Assembly: GCA_049510975.1 (NCBI GenBank)
Contig: JBEKYM010000001.1
Span: 62,001 to 126,000 of the forward strand
DNA length: 64,000 nucleotides
DNA from: JAKACA01 sp049510975
Lineage (GTDB): Bacteria > Actinomycetota > Acidimicrobiia > Acidimicrobiales > Bog-793
Direction: 5' to 3'
A program made the translations under genes and the position numbers. Position 1 is the stretch's first letter; every line of letters starts with the position of its first letter. Below the pieces are notes generated by a model. That model searched no databases. It was not told the DNA's origin and saw nothing but the letters and a program-made list of their open reading frames with translations. Shown one piece after another: positions 42,062-49,522 of this stretch.

Positions 42062-42244
42062 GTGAGCCGCCAATTCGTCGCCTGGTGTCGGTTTGGCGGC
42101 GCGAGGCGGGCCGGCGCACGAGGTGAGCCGCCAATTCGTCGCCTGGTGTCGGTTTGGCGGCGCGAGGCGGGCCGGCGCACGAGGTGAGCCGCCAATTCGT
42201 CGTCTGGTGTCGGTTTGGCGGCGCGAGGCGGGCCGGCGCCAGGC
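42062..42244. repeat. Three tandem 61-base hairpin repeats between birA and rmlB
   Basis: Units start at 42062, 42123 and 42184; the first two are almost identical, and the third diverges after about 42239. Each contains GCCGCCAA and its complement TTGGCGGC (42066-42073 with 42093-42100 in unit 1) around a 19-base loop. The array lies directly after the birA stop and before the rmlB promoter, fitting a repeated terminator. Confidence 0.85.
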
Positions 42245-42262
42245 CGGCCACGCCGGCCGGCG

Positions 42263-43132
42263 TCAGCGAAGGTGGACGACGTCGCCGGCGGCGACGGTCC
42301 GGATGCAGGCTCCGACGTTCACGAGCAAGTGGCCCTCGTCGTCGACGTCGAGGGCGTCGCCGGTGACGGTCTCGCCGGCGAGATCCACCCGCACGGCCTG
42401 GCCGATGGTTGCGAGGTTGCGCCGATACTCCGTGGCCAGCGAAGCGGCGGCGCCCGGCGAGCCCTGCAGGACGCCGTACCGCTGCCCGATCCGGTCGAGC
42501 ATGCGGTCGGCGACGGCGTCGCGGTCGACCGGCAGGCCGGCGAGGCGGTCGAGCGACGTGGCGCGAAGGGCGACGTCGGCCGCGTCCGGGTCGTCCGGCG
42601 GCGGCCAGCCTGCGGGCCAGTTGCAGTTGACACCGATCCCGACGACAAGGGCGGGACCGCCGGCGTCACCCGGAGCCGACGCCACCTCTGCCAGCAGGCC
42701 GGCGACCTTACGGTCCCCGGCCTGCAGGTCGTTCGGCCATTTGAGTCTGAGCTCGACGCCGGCCACATCGGCGCAGGCGTCCCGGGCGGCAAGTGCCACG
42801 ACCCACGACAACAAGTGCCAGCGGTCGAGCGCCAACTGGGGCCGAAACAACACCGAGCACAAGACCGAGCCCCCCGGCGCATCCAGCCATCGCCGGCCGA
42901 GCCGGCCCCTTCCCGCCGTCTGTGCCTCGGCGAGCACGGCAGTGCCTTCCGGCGCACCCGATCTCGCCAAGTCCACGAGATAGCGGTTCGTCGAATCCAC
43001 GACGGCCAGGCGCAACGGCGATCGCCACCCGCCGTCGCACCCTTGCCTCGTGGACTCCTCGGCGCGGCGGGTAGCCTGCTCCGCTGAGTGCTGCTGGACG
43101 GGAAGATCGCCCGAATCCGGGTCTTCGTGCAT
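42263..43132 (-). CDS. birA: Biotin--[acetyl-CoA-carboxylase] ligase
   Basis: BirA charges the biotin carrier lysine, here probably that of the adjacent carboxylase. The 289-residue protein has the ligase core: STNRYLVDLARSGAPEGTAVLAE, QTAGRGRLGRRW (biotinyl-adenylate loop), LKWPNDLQAGDRKVAGLL and GIGVNCNW, plus a small C-terminal SH3-like domain. The DNA-binding domain of E. coli BirA is absent, as in most actinobacteria. Start codons of birA and the carboxylase gene are only 34 bases apart in divergent orientation. TAACCT lies 8 bases before the ATG. Confidence 0.94.
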   Translation of the reverse strand: MHEDPDSGDLPVQQHSAEQATRRAEESTRQGCDGGWRSPLRLAVVDSTNRYLVDLARSGAPEGTAVLAEAQTAGRGRLGRRWLDAPGGSVLCSVLFRPQLALDRWHLLSWVVALAARDACADVAGVELRLKWPNDLQAGDRKVAGLLAEVASAPGDAGGPALVVGIGVNCNWPAGWPPPDDPDAADVALRATSLDRLAGLPVDRDAVADRMLDRIGQRYGVLQGSPGAAASLATEYRRNLATIGQAVRVDLAGETVTGDALDVDDEGHLLVNVGACIRTVAAGDVVHLR

Positions 43133-43166
43133 CAGGGGCGAGGTTAGGCGTCGAGGAAGGGGAGCT

Positions 43167-44981
43167 GTGTTCGAGAAGGTGTTGATCGCCAACCGGGGCG
43201 AGATCGCCGTGCGGGTCATTCGAACCTGCCGCGAGCTCGGCATCGCCACGGTCGCTGTCTACTCGGAGCTCGATCGGGACGCCCTGCACGTCCGCCTGGC
43301 CGACGAGGCCTACGCCCTCGGTGGGCAGACGGCAGCCGAGAGCTACCTCAACACCGATGCCATCCTCTCGGTCATCGAGCGGAGCGGAGCTGACGCCGTG
43401 CACCCCGGGTACGGTTTCTTCTCCGAAAATGCTGCGTTCGCACGCGCCATCGCCGGCGCCGGCGTCACTTTCGTCGGCCCGCCTCCGGAGGCCATCGAGG
43501 TGATGGGCGACAAGATCTCGTCGCGCATCGCCGCCGAGCAAGCCGGCGTCGAGGGCGTGCCCGGTCGCAGCGAGCCCCTGACCGACCCGTCCGAGGTGAT
43601 CTCCTTCGGCGAGGAGCACGGATGGCCCGTGGCCATCAAAGCTGCCTTCGGTGGCGGTGGTCGCGGCATGAAGGTGGTCGCCGGTCCTGAAGAAGCGGCC
43701 GAGGCGATGGAGTCGGCCCAACGCGAAGCGTCCGCCTACTTCGGGCGCCCCGAGGTCTACCCGGAGCGGTACCTGACCTGGCCGCGCCACATCGAGATGC
43801 AGGTCTTCGCCGACCGGCAGGGCGACGCCATCTGGCTCGGAGAGCGGGACTGCTCCTACCAGCGTCGGCACCAGAAGCTCATCGAGGAGTCACCCGCCCC
43901 CAACTTCCCCGACGAGGTCCGCCAAGCGATGGGCGCAGCGTCGGTGCGCATCTGTAAGGCGTGCGGGTACGAGGGCGCCGGCACGGTCGAGTTCCTCTAC
44001 GAGGACGGCTCCTTCTACTTCCTCGAGATGAACACCCGTCTCCAGGTCGAGCACCCGGTCACCGAGCTCGTCACCGGCATCGATCTCGTGGCGCTGCAGC
44101 TCCAGGTCGCCGCCGGCGAGCCGCTCGGCATCACGCAGGACGAGATCGCCGAACGTTGGCGGGGGCATGCGATCGAGTGCCGGATCAACGCCGAGGACCC
44201 GGCCGGCGGGCGGTTCCTCCCGAGCCCGGGTCGCATCTCGCGGTTCCGTCCGCCTGGGGGCTTCGGAGTCCGCACCGACAGCGGCTACGACGCCGGCGAC
44301 ACCGTCAGCCAGTTCTACGACAACCTCGTCGCCAAGATCATCGTGTGGGGCGCCGACCGCGACACCGCTCGCCGGCGCATGCAGCGGGCCCTGTCCGAGA
44401 CCGTCGTGGAAGGGATCCACACGACCATCCCGGCCCACCAGCTGATCCTGTCGCACGCTGACTTCGTGGCCGCCACGCACTCGACGCGGTGGGTCGAAGA
44501 ACGCCTCGACTTCTCCGCACCGGCCGGAAGCGACGCCAACACGCCGGCAGCCCCAGCGCCGGCCGAGGCGCCAGCTGCCGACCCGCCCGAACACCGGGTC
44601 CTGCGAGAAGTCGACGCCGAGGTGGACGGCCGTCGCTACCGCGTCAAGCTGTGGGTGCCCGAGGACGTTCACGCCGGCGGTGCATCAACCGGCGGAGGGG
44701 CCAGCGGCGGCGCTGCATCGAGGGCGGCGGGCAGACCTCGCTCGTCGGGTGCTCCGGTCACCGCCGGCGACGGCAGGGTGACGGTTCCGATGCAGGGAAC
44801 CATCGTGAAGGTCCTCGTGAGCCAAGGAGACAGCGTGGAAGCCGGCCAGACGATTTGCGTGCTCGAGGCGATGAAGATGGAGAACCCGATCAACACCGAT
44901 CGAGCAGGCACGGTGCAGGAGCTGAAGGTCGCCGTCGGCGACGCCCTCGGCGCCGGAGACGTCGTGGCGGTGATCGCATGA
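43167..44981 (+). CDS. Acetyl/propionyl-CoA carboxylase alpha subunit (biotin carboxylase + BCCP)
   Basis: The 604-residue protein fuses biotin carboxylase (ANRGEIAVRVIRTCRELGI; ATP-grasp with KAAFGGGGRGMKVV; catalytic EMNTRLQVEHPVTE) to a C-terminal biotin carrier domain with EAMKMEN (biotinylated Lys at about 570). A Gly/Ala/Pro-rich linker joins them. This is the AccA3/PccA type that pairs with separate carboxyltransferase beta subunits, which are not in the window. The GTG start has AAGGGGAG just upstream. Its gene opposes birA, which supplies the modification. The stop overlaps the next ATG (ATGA). Confidence 0.94.
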   Translation: MFEKVLIANRGEIAVRVIRTCRELGIATVAVYSELDRDALHVRLADEAYALGGQTAAESYLNTDAILSVIERSGADAVHPGYGFFSENAAFARAIAGAGVTFVGPPPEAIEVMGDKISSRIAAEQAGVEGVPGRSEPLTDPSEVISFGEEHGWPVAIKAAFGGGGRGMKVVAGPEEAAEAMESAQREASAYFGRPEVYPERYLTWPRHIEMQVFADRQGDAIWLGERDCSYQRRHQKLIEESPAPNFPDEVRQAMGAASVRICKACGYEGAGTVEFLYEDGSFYFLEMNTRLQVEHPVTELVTGIDLVALQLQVAAGEPLGITQDEIAERWRGHAIECRINAEDPAGGRFLPSPGRISRFRPPGGFGVRTDSGYDAGDTVSQFYDNLVAKIIVWGADRDTARRRMQRALSETVVEGIHTTIPAHQLILSHADFVAATHSTRWVEERLDFSAPAGSDANTPAAPAPAEAPAADPPEHRVLREVDAEVDGRRYRVKLWVPEDVHAGGASTGGGASGGAASRAAGRPRSSGAPVTAGDGRVTVPMQGTIVKVLVSQGDSVEAGQTICVLEAMKMENPINTDRAGTVQELKVAVGDALGAGDVVAVIA

Positions 44982-46159
44982 CCTCCACGGGCAACCCCCT
45001 GAAGGACCGGGCGGCCGCCACCGTCGCCGGCGACCGGGACACACTGGTCGGTCTGTCGCACCGGATCCATGCGAAGCCGGAGTTGGGTTTCGAGGAGGAG
45101 AGTGCCGCCGCCTGGTGTGCCGAGCAGCTCGACGGCGCCGGTCTCGCCGTCGAGATGGGCATCTGCGACCTCCCGACCGCCTTCGCAGCGACCGCCGGCT
45201 CCGGGCCGTTCGTGCTCGCCATCTGCGCCGAGTACGACGCCCTCCCCGGGATCGGCCACGCTTGCGGCCACAACGTCATCGCCTCAGCAGCCATCGGAGC
45301 CGGGCGTGCGCTCGCTCCGCTCGCCGACGATCTCGGCATCACGATCAAAGTGCTCGGGACACCCGCCGAAGAAGGCGGTGGGGGGAAGGTGCTCATGATG
45401 GAGCGAGGGGGTTTCGACGGGGTGAACGCCGCCATGATGGTGCACCCGGCGCCCGGCGAGCTCGACCGCATGCCGTGCCTCGCCGTCGAGCACTTCGACG
45501 TCGTGTACCGCGGCAAGGAGGCTCATGCGTCGGCCTTTCCCGAGCGCGGCATCAACGCCGCCGACGCCCTCACGGTCGCCCAGGTCGCCATCGGACTTCT
45601 GCGTCAGCACGCCGATTTCGGTGACCAGGTGCATGGGATCGTGACGCTCGGTGGGGCAGCCCCCAACATCGTGCCGGCGCACACGGAGGCGAAGTACTAC
45701 GTTCGGGCGCGCACGTTGAAGGCTTTGGAGTCGTGGTCGCCGAGGGTGAGGCGGTGTTTCGAAGCGGGGGCCGTCGCCACGGGCTCGTCGCTCGAGATCG
45801 TGCCGCAGGGACCCACCTACTCCGAGTTCCACACCGACGAGATCATGGCTCAGCTCTACCGCGTCAACGCCGAGGTGCTCGGGCGCGTCTTCCCGCCGCC
45901 GGGCGACCGCACGATGAGCGGCTCGACGGACATGGCGAACGTGTCCCTGTCCATCCCGTCGATCCACCCGATGCTCGGGCTCGACTCGTTTCCCGCCGTC
46001 AACCACCAGCCCGAGTTCACCGCCGCCGCCGGCTCCCCGAAAGCCGATCAGGCTGTCGTCGACGGGGCCACCGCCATGGCTTGGACCGTGATCGACCTTG
46101 CCTCCGACGCCGGCGAGCGGGAGCGGTTGACCGGAAAGGCGTACCGGCACGACGGCTGA
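44978..46159 (+). CDS. M20 family metallopeptidase/amidohydrolase
   Basis: This 393-residue protein has the M20D/amidohydrolase pattern: HRIHAKPELGFEEESAAAW, CAEYDALPGIGHACGHN (metal ligands), GTPAEEGGGGKVLM (catalytic Glu) and the lid domain with KEAHASAFPERGINAADAL. Such enzymes hydrolyse N-acyl amino acids, p-aminobenzoyl-glutamate or similar amides; the IGHACGHN with TPAEEGGGG form is close to AbgB-like p-aminobenzoyl-glutamate hydrolases. The ATG overlaps the carboxylase stop (ATGA), a pairing without an obvious metabolic reason. Confidence 0.85.
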   Translation: MTSTGNPLKDRAAATVAGDRDTLVGLSHRIHAKPELGFEEESAAAWCAEQLDGAGLAVEMGICDLPTAFAATAGSGPFVLAICAEYDALPGIGHACGHNVIASAAIGAGRALAPLADDLGITIKVLGTPAEEGGGGKVLMMERGGFDGVNAAMMVHPAPGELDRMPCLAVEHFDVVYRGKEAHASAFPERGINAADALTVAQVAIGLLRQHADFGDQVHGIVTLGGAAPNIVPAHTEAKYYVRARTLKALESWSPRVRRCFEAGAVATGSSLEIVPQGPTYSEFHTDEIMAQLYRVNAEVLGRVFPPPGDRTMSGSTDMANVSLSIPSIHPMLGLDSFPAVNHQPEFTAAAGSPKADQAVVDGATAMAWTVIDLASDAGERERLTGKAYRHDG

Positions 46160-46167
46160 TGGACGGC

Positions 46168-46647
46168 TCAAGCAGGGTCTGCGGAGCCCCACTCGGCCAC
46201 GGAGCGGACCACGCCGGCGAGGTCCGGCGGGTAGACGGATTCGGCCGTCGCCTCGAGCTCGTCGAGACTCCACCAGCGGTATCGGGTGATGGAGCGACGC
46301 TCGATGTCGGTCCACCCGCCGCGGTCGAGCCGGGTGATCGGGCCGGCCACCGGTACCGATACCGCGAAGAAACGCTGCCGCTGCCGATACGTCACCCCTT
46401 CGAAAGCGAACTCGACTTCGTCTTCGTGCACGACGTCGCCGAGGACTCGTAGCTCGTAGCCTGCCTCCTCGCGCAGCTCTCGGGCGGCCGCCTCCTCGAA
46501 GGTCTCACCGGCATCGAGGCCACCGCCGGGCGTGAACCAGAACCGCACCTCGGGCATCGTGGGATCGACGCCCTCGAAGAGCAGCAACAAGCCGTCGCGG
46601 TCCCTCACGATCACGCGGGCGCCCTGGCGGGGCTGAACGGCCGTCAT
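46168..46647 (-). CDS. Nudix hydrolase
   Basis: This 159-residue protein has a complete Nudix box, GGGLDAGETFEEAAARELREEAG, which binds the metal and cleaves nucleoside diphosphate-linked substrates. VIVRDRDGLLLLFEG before it and WWSLDELEATAE after it are typical of family members acting on NDP-X or house-cleaning substrates; the substrate is unknown. ATG 46647 is chosen because the Nudix fold begins about 8 residues later; a longer frame with a Pro/Ser/Thr-rich leader starts at 46731 inside the mutase gene. It converges with the M20 gene, with 8 bases between stops. Confidence 0.85.
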   Translation of the reverse strand: MTAVQPRQGARVIVRDRDGLLLLFEGVDPTMPEVRFWFTPGGGLDAGETFEEAAARELREEAGYELRVLGDVVHEDEVEFAFEGVTYRQRQRFFAVSVPVAGPITRLDRGGWTDIERRSITRYRWWSLDELEATAESVYPPDLAGVVRSVAEWGSADPA

Positions 46648-46699
46648 CGGCGGGATGCTGGGGATGCTCGCGGTGGTCGGGGTGCTCGGGTGCGCGCCG

Positions 46700-48301
46700 T
46701 CAGCGGGCGGGCTGATACTCGCCGAAGGCATCGCGCAGCACGTCGGAGACTTCGCCGAGCGTCGCCTCCGCCTTCAGTGCCGCTCGCATGGGGACGAGGA
46801 GGTTCTGGGTCCCGCGGGCAGCGGCGGCCACGTCCGCCAGCAGGGCGTCGACGGCCGCCTGGTCGCGGCGGGCTCGCACGGCACGAACGCCGTCGATCTG
46901 GGTCTGCTGGAGGGCCGGGTCGATGGGGAAGACGTCCGGTTCCACCGCCGCCGCCTCGGCGAAGCGGTTCACGCCGACGACCACCTTCTCGCCCGAGTCG
47001 ACACCTTTGGCGAACTCGTAGGCGGCCTGCTCGATCTCGTCTTGGAGGTACCCGGCTTCGATGGCGGCCACCGCCCCGCCCATCTCGTCGATGCGCTCGA
47101 TGTACTCGACGGCGAGGCGCTCGACTTCGTCGGTCAGCCACTCGACGTAGTACGAGCCAGCCAGCGGATCGACCGTCTCGGTCACTCCGGACTCGTAGCC
47201 GATGACCTGCTGAGTGCGCAGCGCCAGCTTGGCCGCCCGTTCGGTCGGGAGCCCGAGCGCCTCGTCGAAGCCGTTGGTGTGGAGCGACTGCGTGCCGCCA
47301 AGGACGGCGCCCAGGGCCTGAACGGCCACCCGCACCATGTTGACCTCGGGCTGCTGGGCCGTGAGGGTGGAGCCCCCGGTCTGTGTGTGGAAACGGAGCC
47401 TCAGCGAGCGGTCGCTCTTCGCACCGAACCGGTCGCGCATGATCCGTGCCCAGAGCCTGCGGGCGGCCCGGAACTTGGCAACCTCCTCGAGGAGGTTGTT
47501 GTGGGCGTTGAAGAAGAAGCTCAGGCGGCCGGCGAAGTCGTCGACCGCCAGGCCGGCGGCCACGGCCGCCTCCACGTAGGCGATCCCGTCGGCGAGGGTG
47601 AAGGCCAGCTCCTGGACGGCCGTCGACCCTGCTTCGCGGATGTGGTAGCCCGAGATGGAGATGGTGTTCCAGCCAGGGATGTGCTCGGCGCAGTAGGCAA
47701 AGGTGTCGGTCACGAGTCGCATCGACGGCCGAGGCGGGTAGATGTAGGTGCCGCGGGCGACGTACTCCTTGAGGATGTCGTTTTGGATGGTTCCGCCGAT
47801 CTGGTCGGCCGTGACGCCTTGCTCCTCGGCCACGAGCTCGTAGAGCAGCAGCAGGATGGCGGCGGTGGCGTTGATCGTCATCGATGTCGTCACCTGGTCG
47901 AGGGGAATGCCACCGAAGAGCGTGCGCATGTCCTCGAGCGAGTCGATGGCGACGCCGACTTTGCCGACCTCACCCTCGGCACGGGGATGATCGGAGTCGA
48001 AGCCCATCTGCGTCGGAAGGTCGAAGGCGCAGCTCAGGCCGGTCTGGCCGGCGCCGAGGAGGAACTTGAAGCGCTCGTTCGTCGCCTGCGCCGTCCCGAA
48101 GCCGGCGTACTGGCGCATGGTCCAGAGGCGGCCACGGTACATGTCGGCCTGCACGCCCCTCGTGAAGGGGTAGGCGCCCGGCTCGCCGAGCTGGCGGGCC
48201 GGGTCCCAGCCCTCGAGATCGGTGCTGTCGTATCGCCGGCGGATCACGATGCCCGAGTCGGTCTGGCGCTCCGGTTCGTCGTGGCCTTCGTGCACGGGCA
48301 T
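46700..48301 (-). CDS. Acyl-CoA mutase large subunit (methylmalonyl-CoA mutase catalytic domain only)
   Basis: This 533-residue protein matches the TIM-barrel catalytic part of B12-dependent acyl-CoA mutases: YPFTRGVQADMYRGRLWTMRQYAGFGTA, FDLPTQMGFDSDHP, ISISGYHIREAG and FHTQTGGSTLTAQQPEVN. The C-terminal cobalamin-binding domain of full-length MCM (about 700 residues) is absent, so it must pair with a small B12-binding subunit, as in archaeal MCM or isobutyryl-CoA mutase IcmAB. Methylmalonyl-CoA is likely but not certain. The start at ATG 48301 excludes sequence overlapping the upstream palindrome. Confidence 0.88.
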   Translation of the reverse strand: MPVHEGHDEPERQTDSGIVIRRRYDSTDLEGWDPARQLGEPGAYPFTRGVQADMYRGRLWTMRQYAGFGTAQATNERFKFLLGAGQTGLSCAFDLPTQMGFDSDHPRAEGEVGKVGVAIDSLEDMRTLFGGIPLDQVTTSMTINATAAILLLLYELVAEEQGVTADQIGGTIQNDILKEYVARGTYIYPPRPSMRLVTDTFAYCAEHIPGWNTISISGYHIREAGSTAVQELAFTLADGIAYVEAAVAAGLAVDDFAGRLSFFFNAHNNLLEEVAKFRAARRLWARIMRDRFGAKSDRSLRLRFHTQTGGSTLTAQQPEVNMVRVAVQALGAVLGGTQSLHTNGFDEALGLPTERAAKLALRTQQVIGYESGVTETVDPLAGSYYVEWLTDEVERLAVEYIERIDEMGGAVAAIEAGYLQDEIEQAAYEFAKGVDSGEKVVVGVNRFAEAAAVEPDVFPIDPALQQTQIDGVRAVRARRDQAAVDALLADVAAAARGTQNLLVPMRAALKAEATLGEVSDVLRDAFGEYQPAR

Positions 48302-48390
48302 GGCTGCAGCGTATGGAGCCGGAGCACTCACTGTCACCCCGGGGGACGGGAGGTTCGGCGGGCGGGGTGGGTTTCGGGGCGGAGTCAGCG

Positions 48391-48443
48391 CATTCTGGGT
48401 GCACGGAAGGGACACATGTGTCCCCAATTGTCACCCAGAATGA
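48391..48443. repeat. 53-base palindromic element, copy 1
   Basis: An 11-bp outer stem (CATTCTGGGTG with CACCCAGAATG), a 7x7 internal loop and an inner palindrome GGGACACATGTGTCCC. It is identical to copy 2 (49432-49484) except for one base in the central loop. It lies after the nuclease-like gene and about 90 bases before the mutase start. Confidence 0.88.
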
Positions 48444-48457
48444 CCCGCCCGAGCGCC

Positions 48458-49399
48458 TCAGGCTGCCGTTGAGCGCCGAAGGGCCGCCCGCACATCCGAG
48501 ACGACGAGCTCGGGCGAGCGGCGGACGGAGGCCGGCGTCGTCCGGAGCAGCAACCAGCCAGCTGCCACAATCCGATTGCCTCGCTCGCGGTCGCTCACAA
48601 AGGCACGGGCATCGGAGTGAAATCGGTACCCGTCGAGCTCGAGGGCGACGCGCCTGCCCGGCCAGGCAAGGTCGACCCTTCCCAGGAACGAGCCTTGCGC
48701 CCGGATCACGAACTGGGTGACGGGACGTTCGACGCCGGCGGCAACGAGCACCCGAACGAGCTCGGCCTCCGCCACGCTCTCCACCTCGCAGAGGCCGCCG
48801 ACGACCCGGCGCAGGCGGGCGAGACCCGGCACACCTCGCCCTTTCAAGGCCAGGTAGCGCTCGAGGCTCCGGATCGTGAGGAGGCGCCCCACCACGCAGA
48901 AGTCGAGAAACCCTTGCAGCTGCCGGTCATCGAGCTCCTGTCCCGAGACGTCGAGAACGGTCCGGAGCGGCCGGGTCACCTCCACCCCGGCACGTGTGGT
49001 CGTGAAGGCTTCGAGCGACCGCCGAGTGCGGTGGACGACGATCCCGGCGCTGCGGGACGCCCGGCAGGCGTGGCGAACCGTCAGATGAACCGTCTGGCCG
49101 TCGAATCCGGCGCCGCTGTAGCCCCAGAGCTGAGCGGCGGTTTGGTGAGACACCACACCCGCGACTCGTTGCCTCGCGATCGCGGCCCGGTGGGCCAGTA
49201 CGACCTGGGAGCCGACGAGGCGATACGTCCCCCGAGCCTCCCGGATCAGCGCACCCGCAGCTGTGAGGCGCTGGAGCTGCTTGTTGTCGACGCCGGCAGC
49301 TTTCGCTTGGGCGGCGGTGAAGAGGCCGCCTGAACCCAGGGTGAGGTGCGAGAGGACGGCCAGCGGGCGGCGGCGGGGACGGGGACGCTCGGGCTCCAC
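48458..49399 (-). CDS. AbiEi-like winged helix plus DUF559 (PD-(D/E)XK) nuclease-like protein
   Basis: This 313-residue protein has an N-terminal winged-helix-like segment (GGLFTAAQAKAAGVDNKQLQRLTAAGALIREARGTYRL), as in type IV AbiEi antitoxins, a middle domain, and a C-terminal DUF559-type segment (GRVDLAWPGRRVALELDG with conserved D...E-x-D, then RERGNRIVAAGWLLLR). The C-terminus resembles very-short-patch and restriction-type nucleases. No AbiEii nucleotidyltransferase toxin is adjacent, so this is a stand-alone form common in actinobacteria. The GTG at 49399 is chosen to keep the start outside the palindrome. The flanking palindromes suggest a mobilised or inserted unit. Confidence 0.72.
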   Translation of the reverse strand: MEPERPRPRRRPLAVLSHLTLGSGGLFTAAQAKAAGVDNKQLQRLTAAGALIREARGTYRLVGSQVVLAHRAAIARQRVAGVVSHQTAAQLWGYSGAGFDGQTVHLTVRHACRASRSAGIVVHRTRRSLEAFTTTRAGVEVTRPLRTVLDVSGQELDDRQLQGFLDFCVVGRLLTIRSLERYLALKGRGVPGLARLRRVVGGLCEVESVAEAELVRVLVAAGVERPVTQFVIRAQGSFLGRVDLAWPGRRVALELDGYRFHSDARAFVSDRERGNRIVAAGWLLLRTTPASVRRSPELVVSDVRAALRRSTAA

Positions 49400-49431
49400 A
49401 GATGCATGATCTCGTTCGGGTGTGTCAACGC

Positions 49432-49484
49432 CATTCTGGGTGCACGGAAGGGACACATATGTCCCCAATTGTCACCCAGAATGA
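49432..49484. repeat. 53-base palindromic element, copy 2
   Basis: This element has the same outer stem and layout as copy 1, with CATA instead of CATG in the central loop (52 of 53 identical). It lies between the rhodanese-ThiF gene and the nuclease-like gene, 1041 bases from copy 1 and in the same orientation. Confidence 0.88.
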
Positions 49485-49522
49485 TGGAACCAGAACGAAG
49501 AAACCCAACCCGCCGGCGAGGC

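Noticed and set aside
42062..42244. Possible CRISPR array
   Set aside because: The units are contiguous tandem repeats without variable spacers, and no cas genes are present.
41982..42251. N-terminal extension of RmlB through the 61-base repeats
   Set aside because: The Rossmann fold starts exactly at ATG 41981, a promoter element lies 7 bases upstream, and the extension is only repeat translation.
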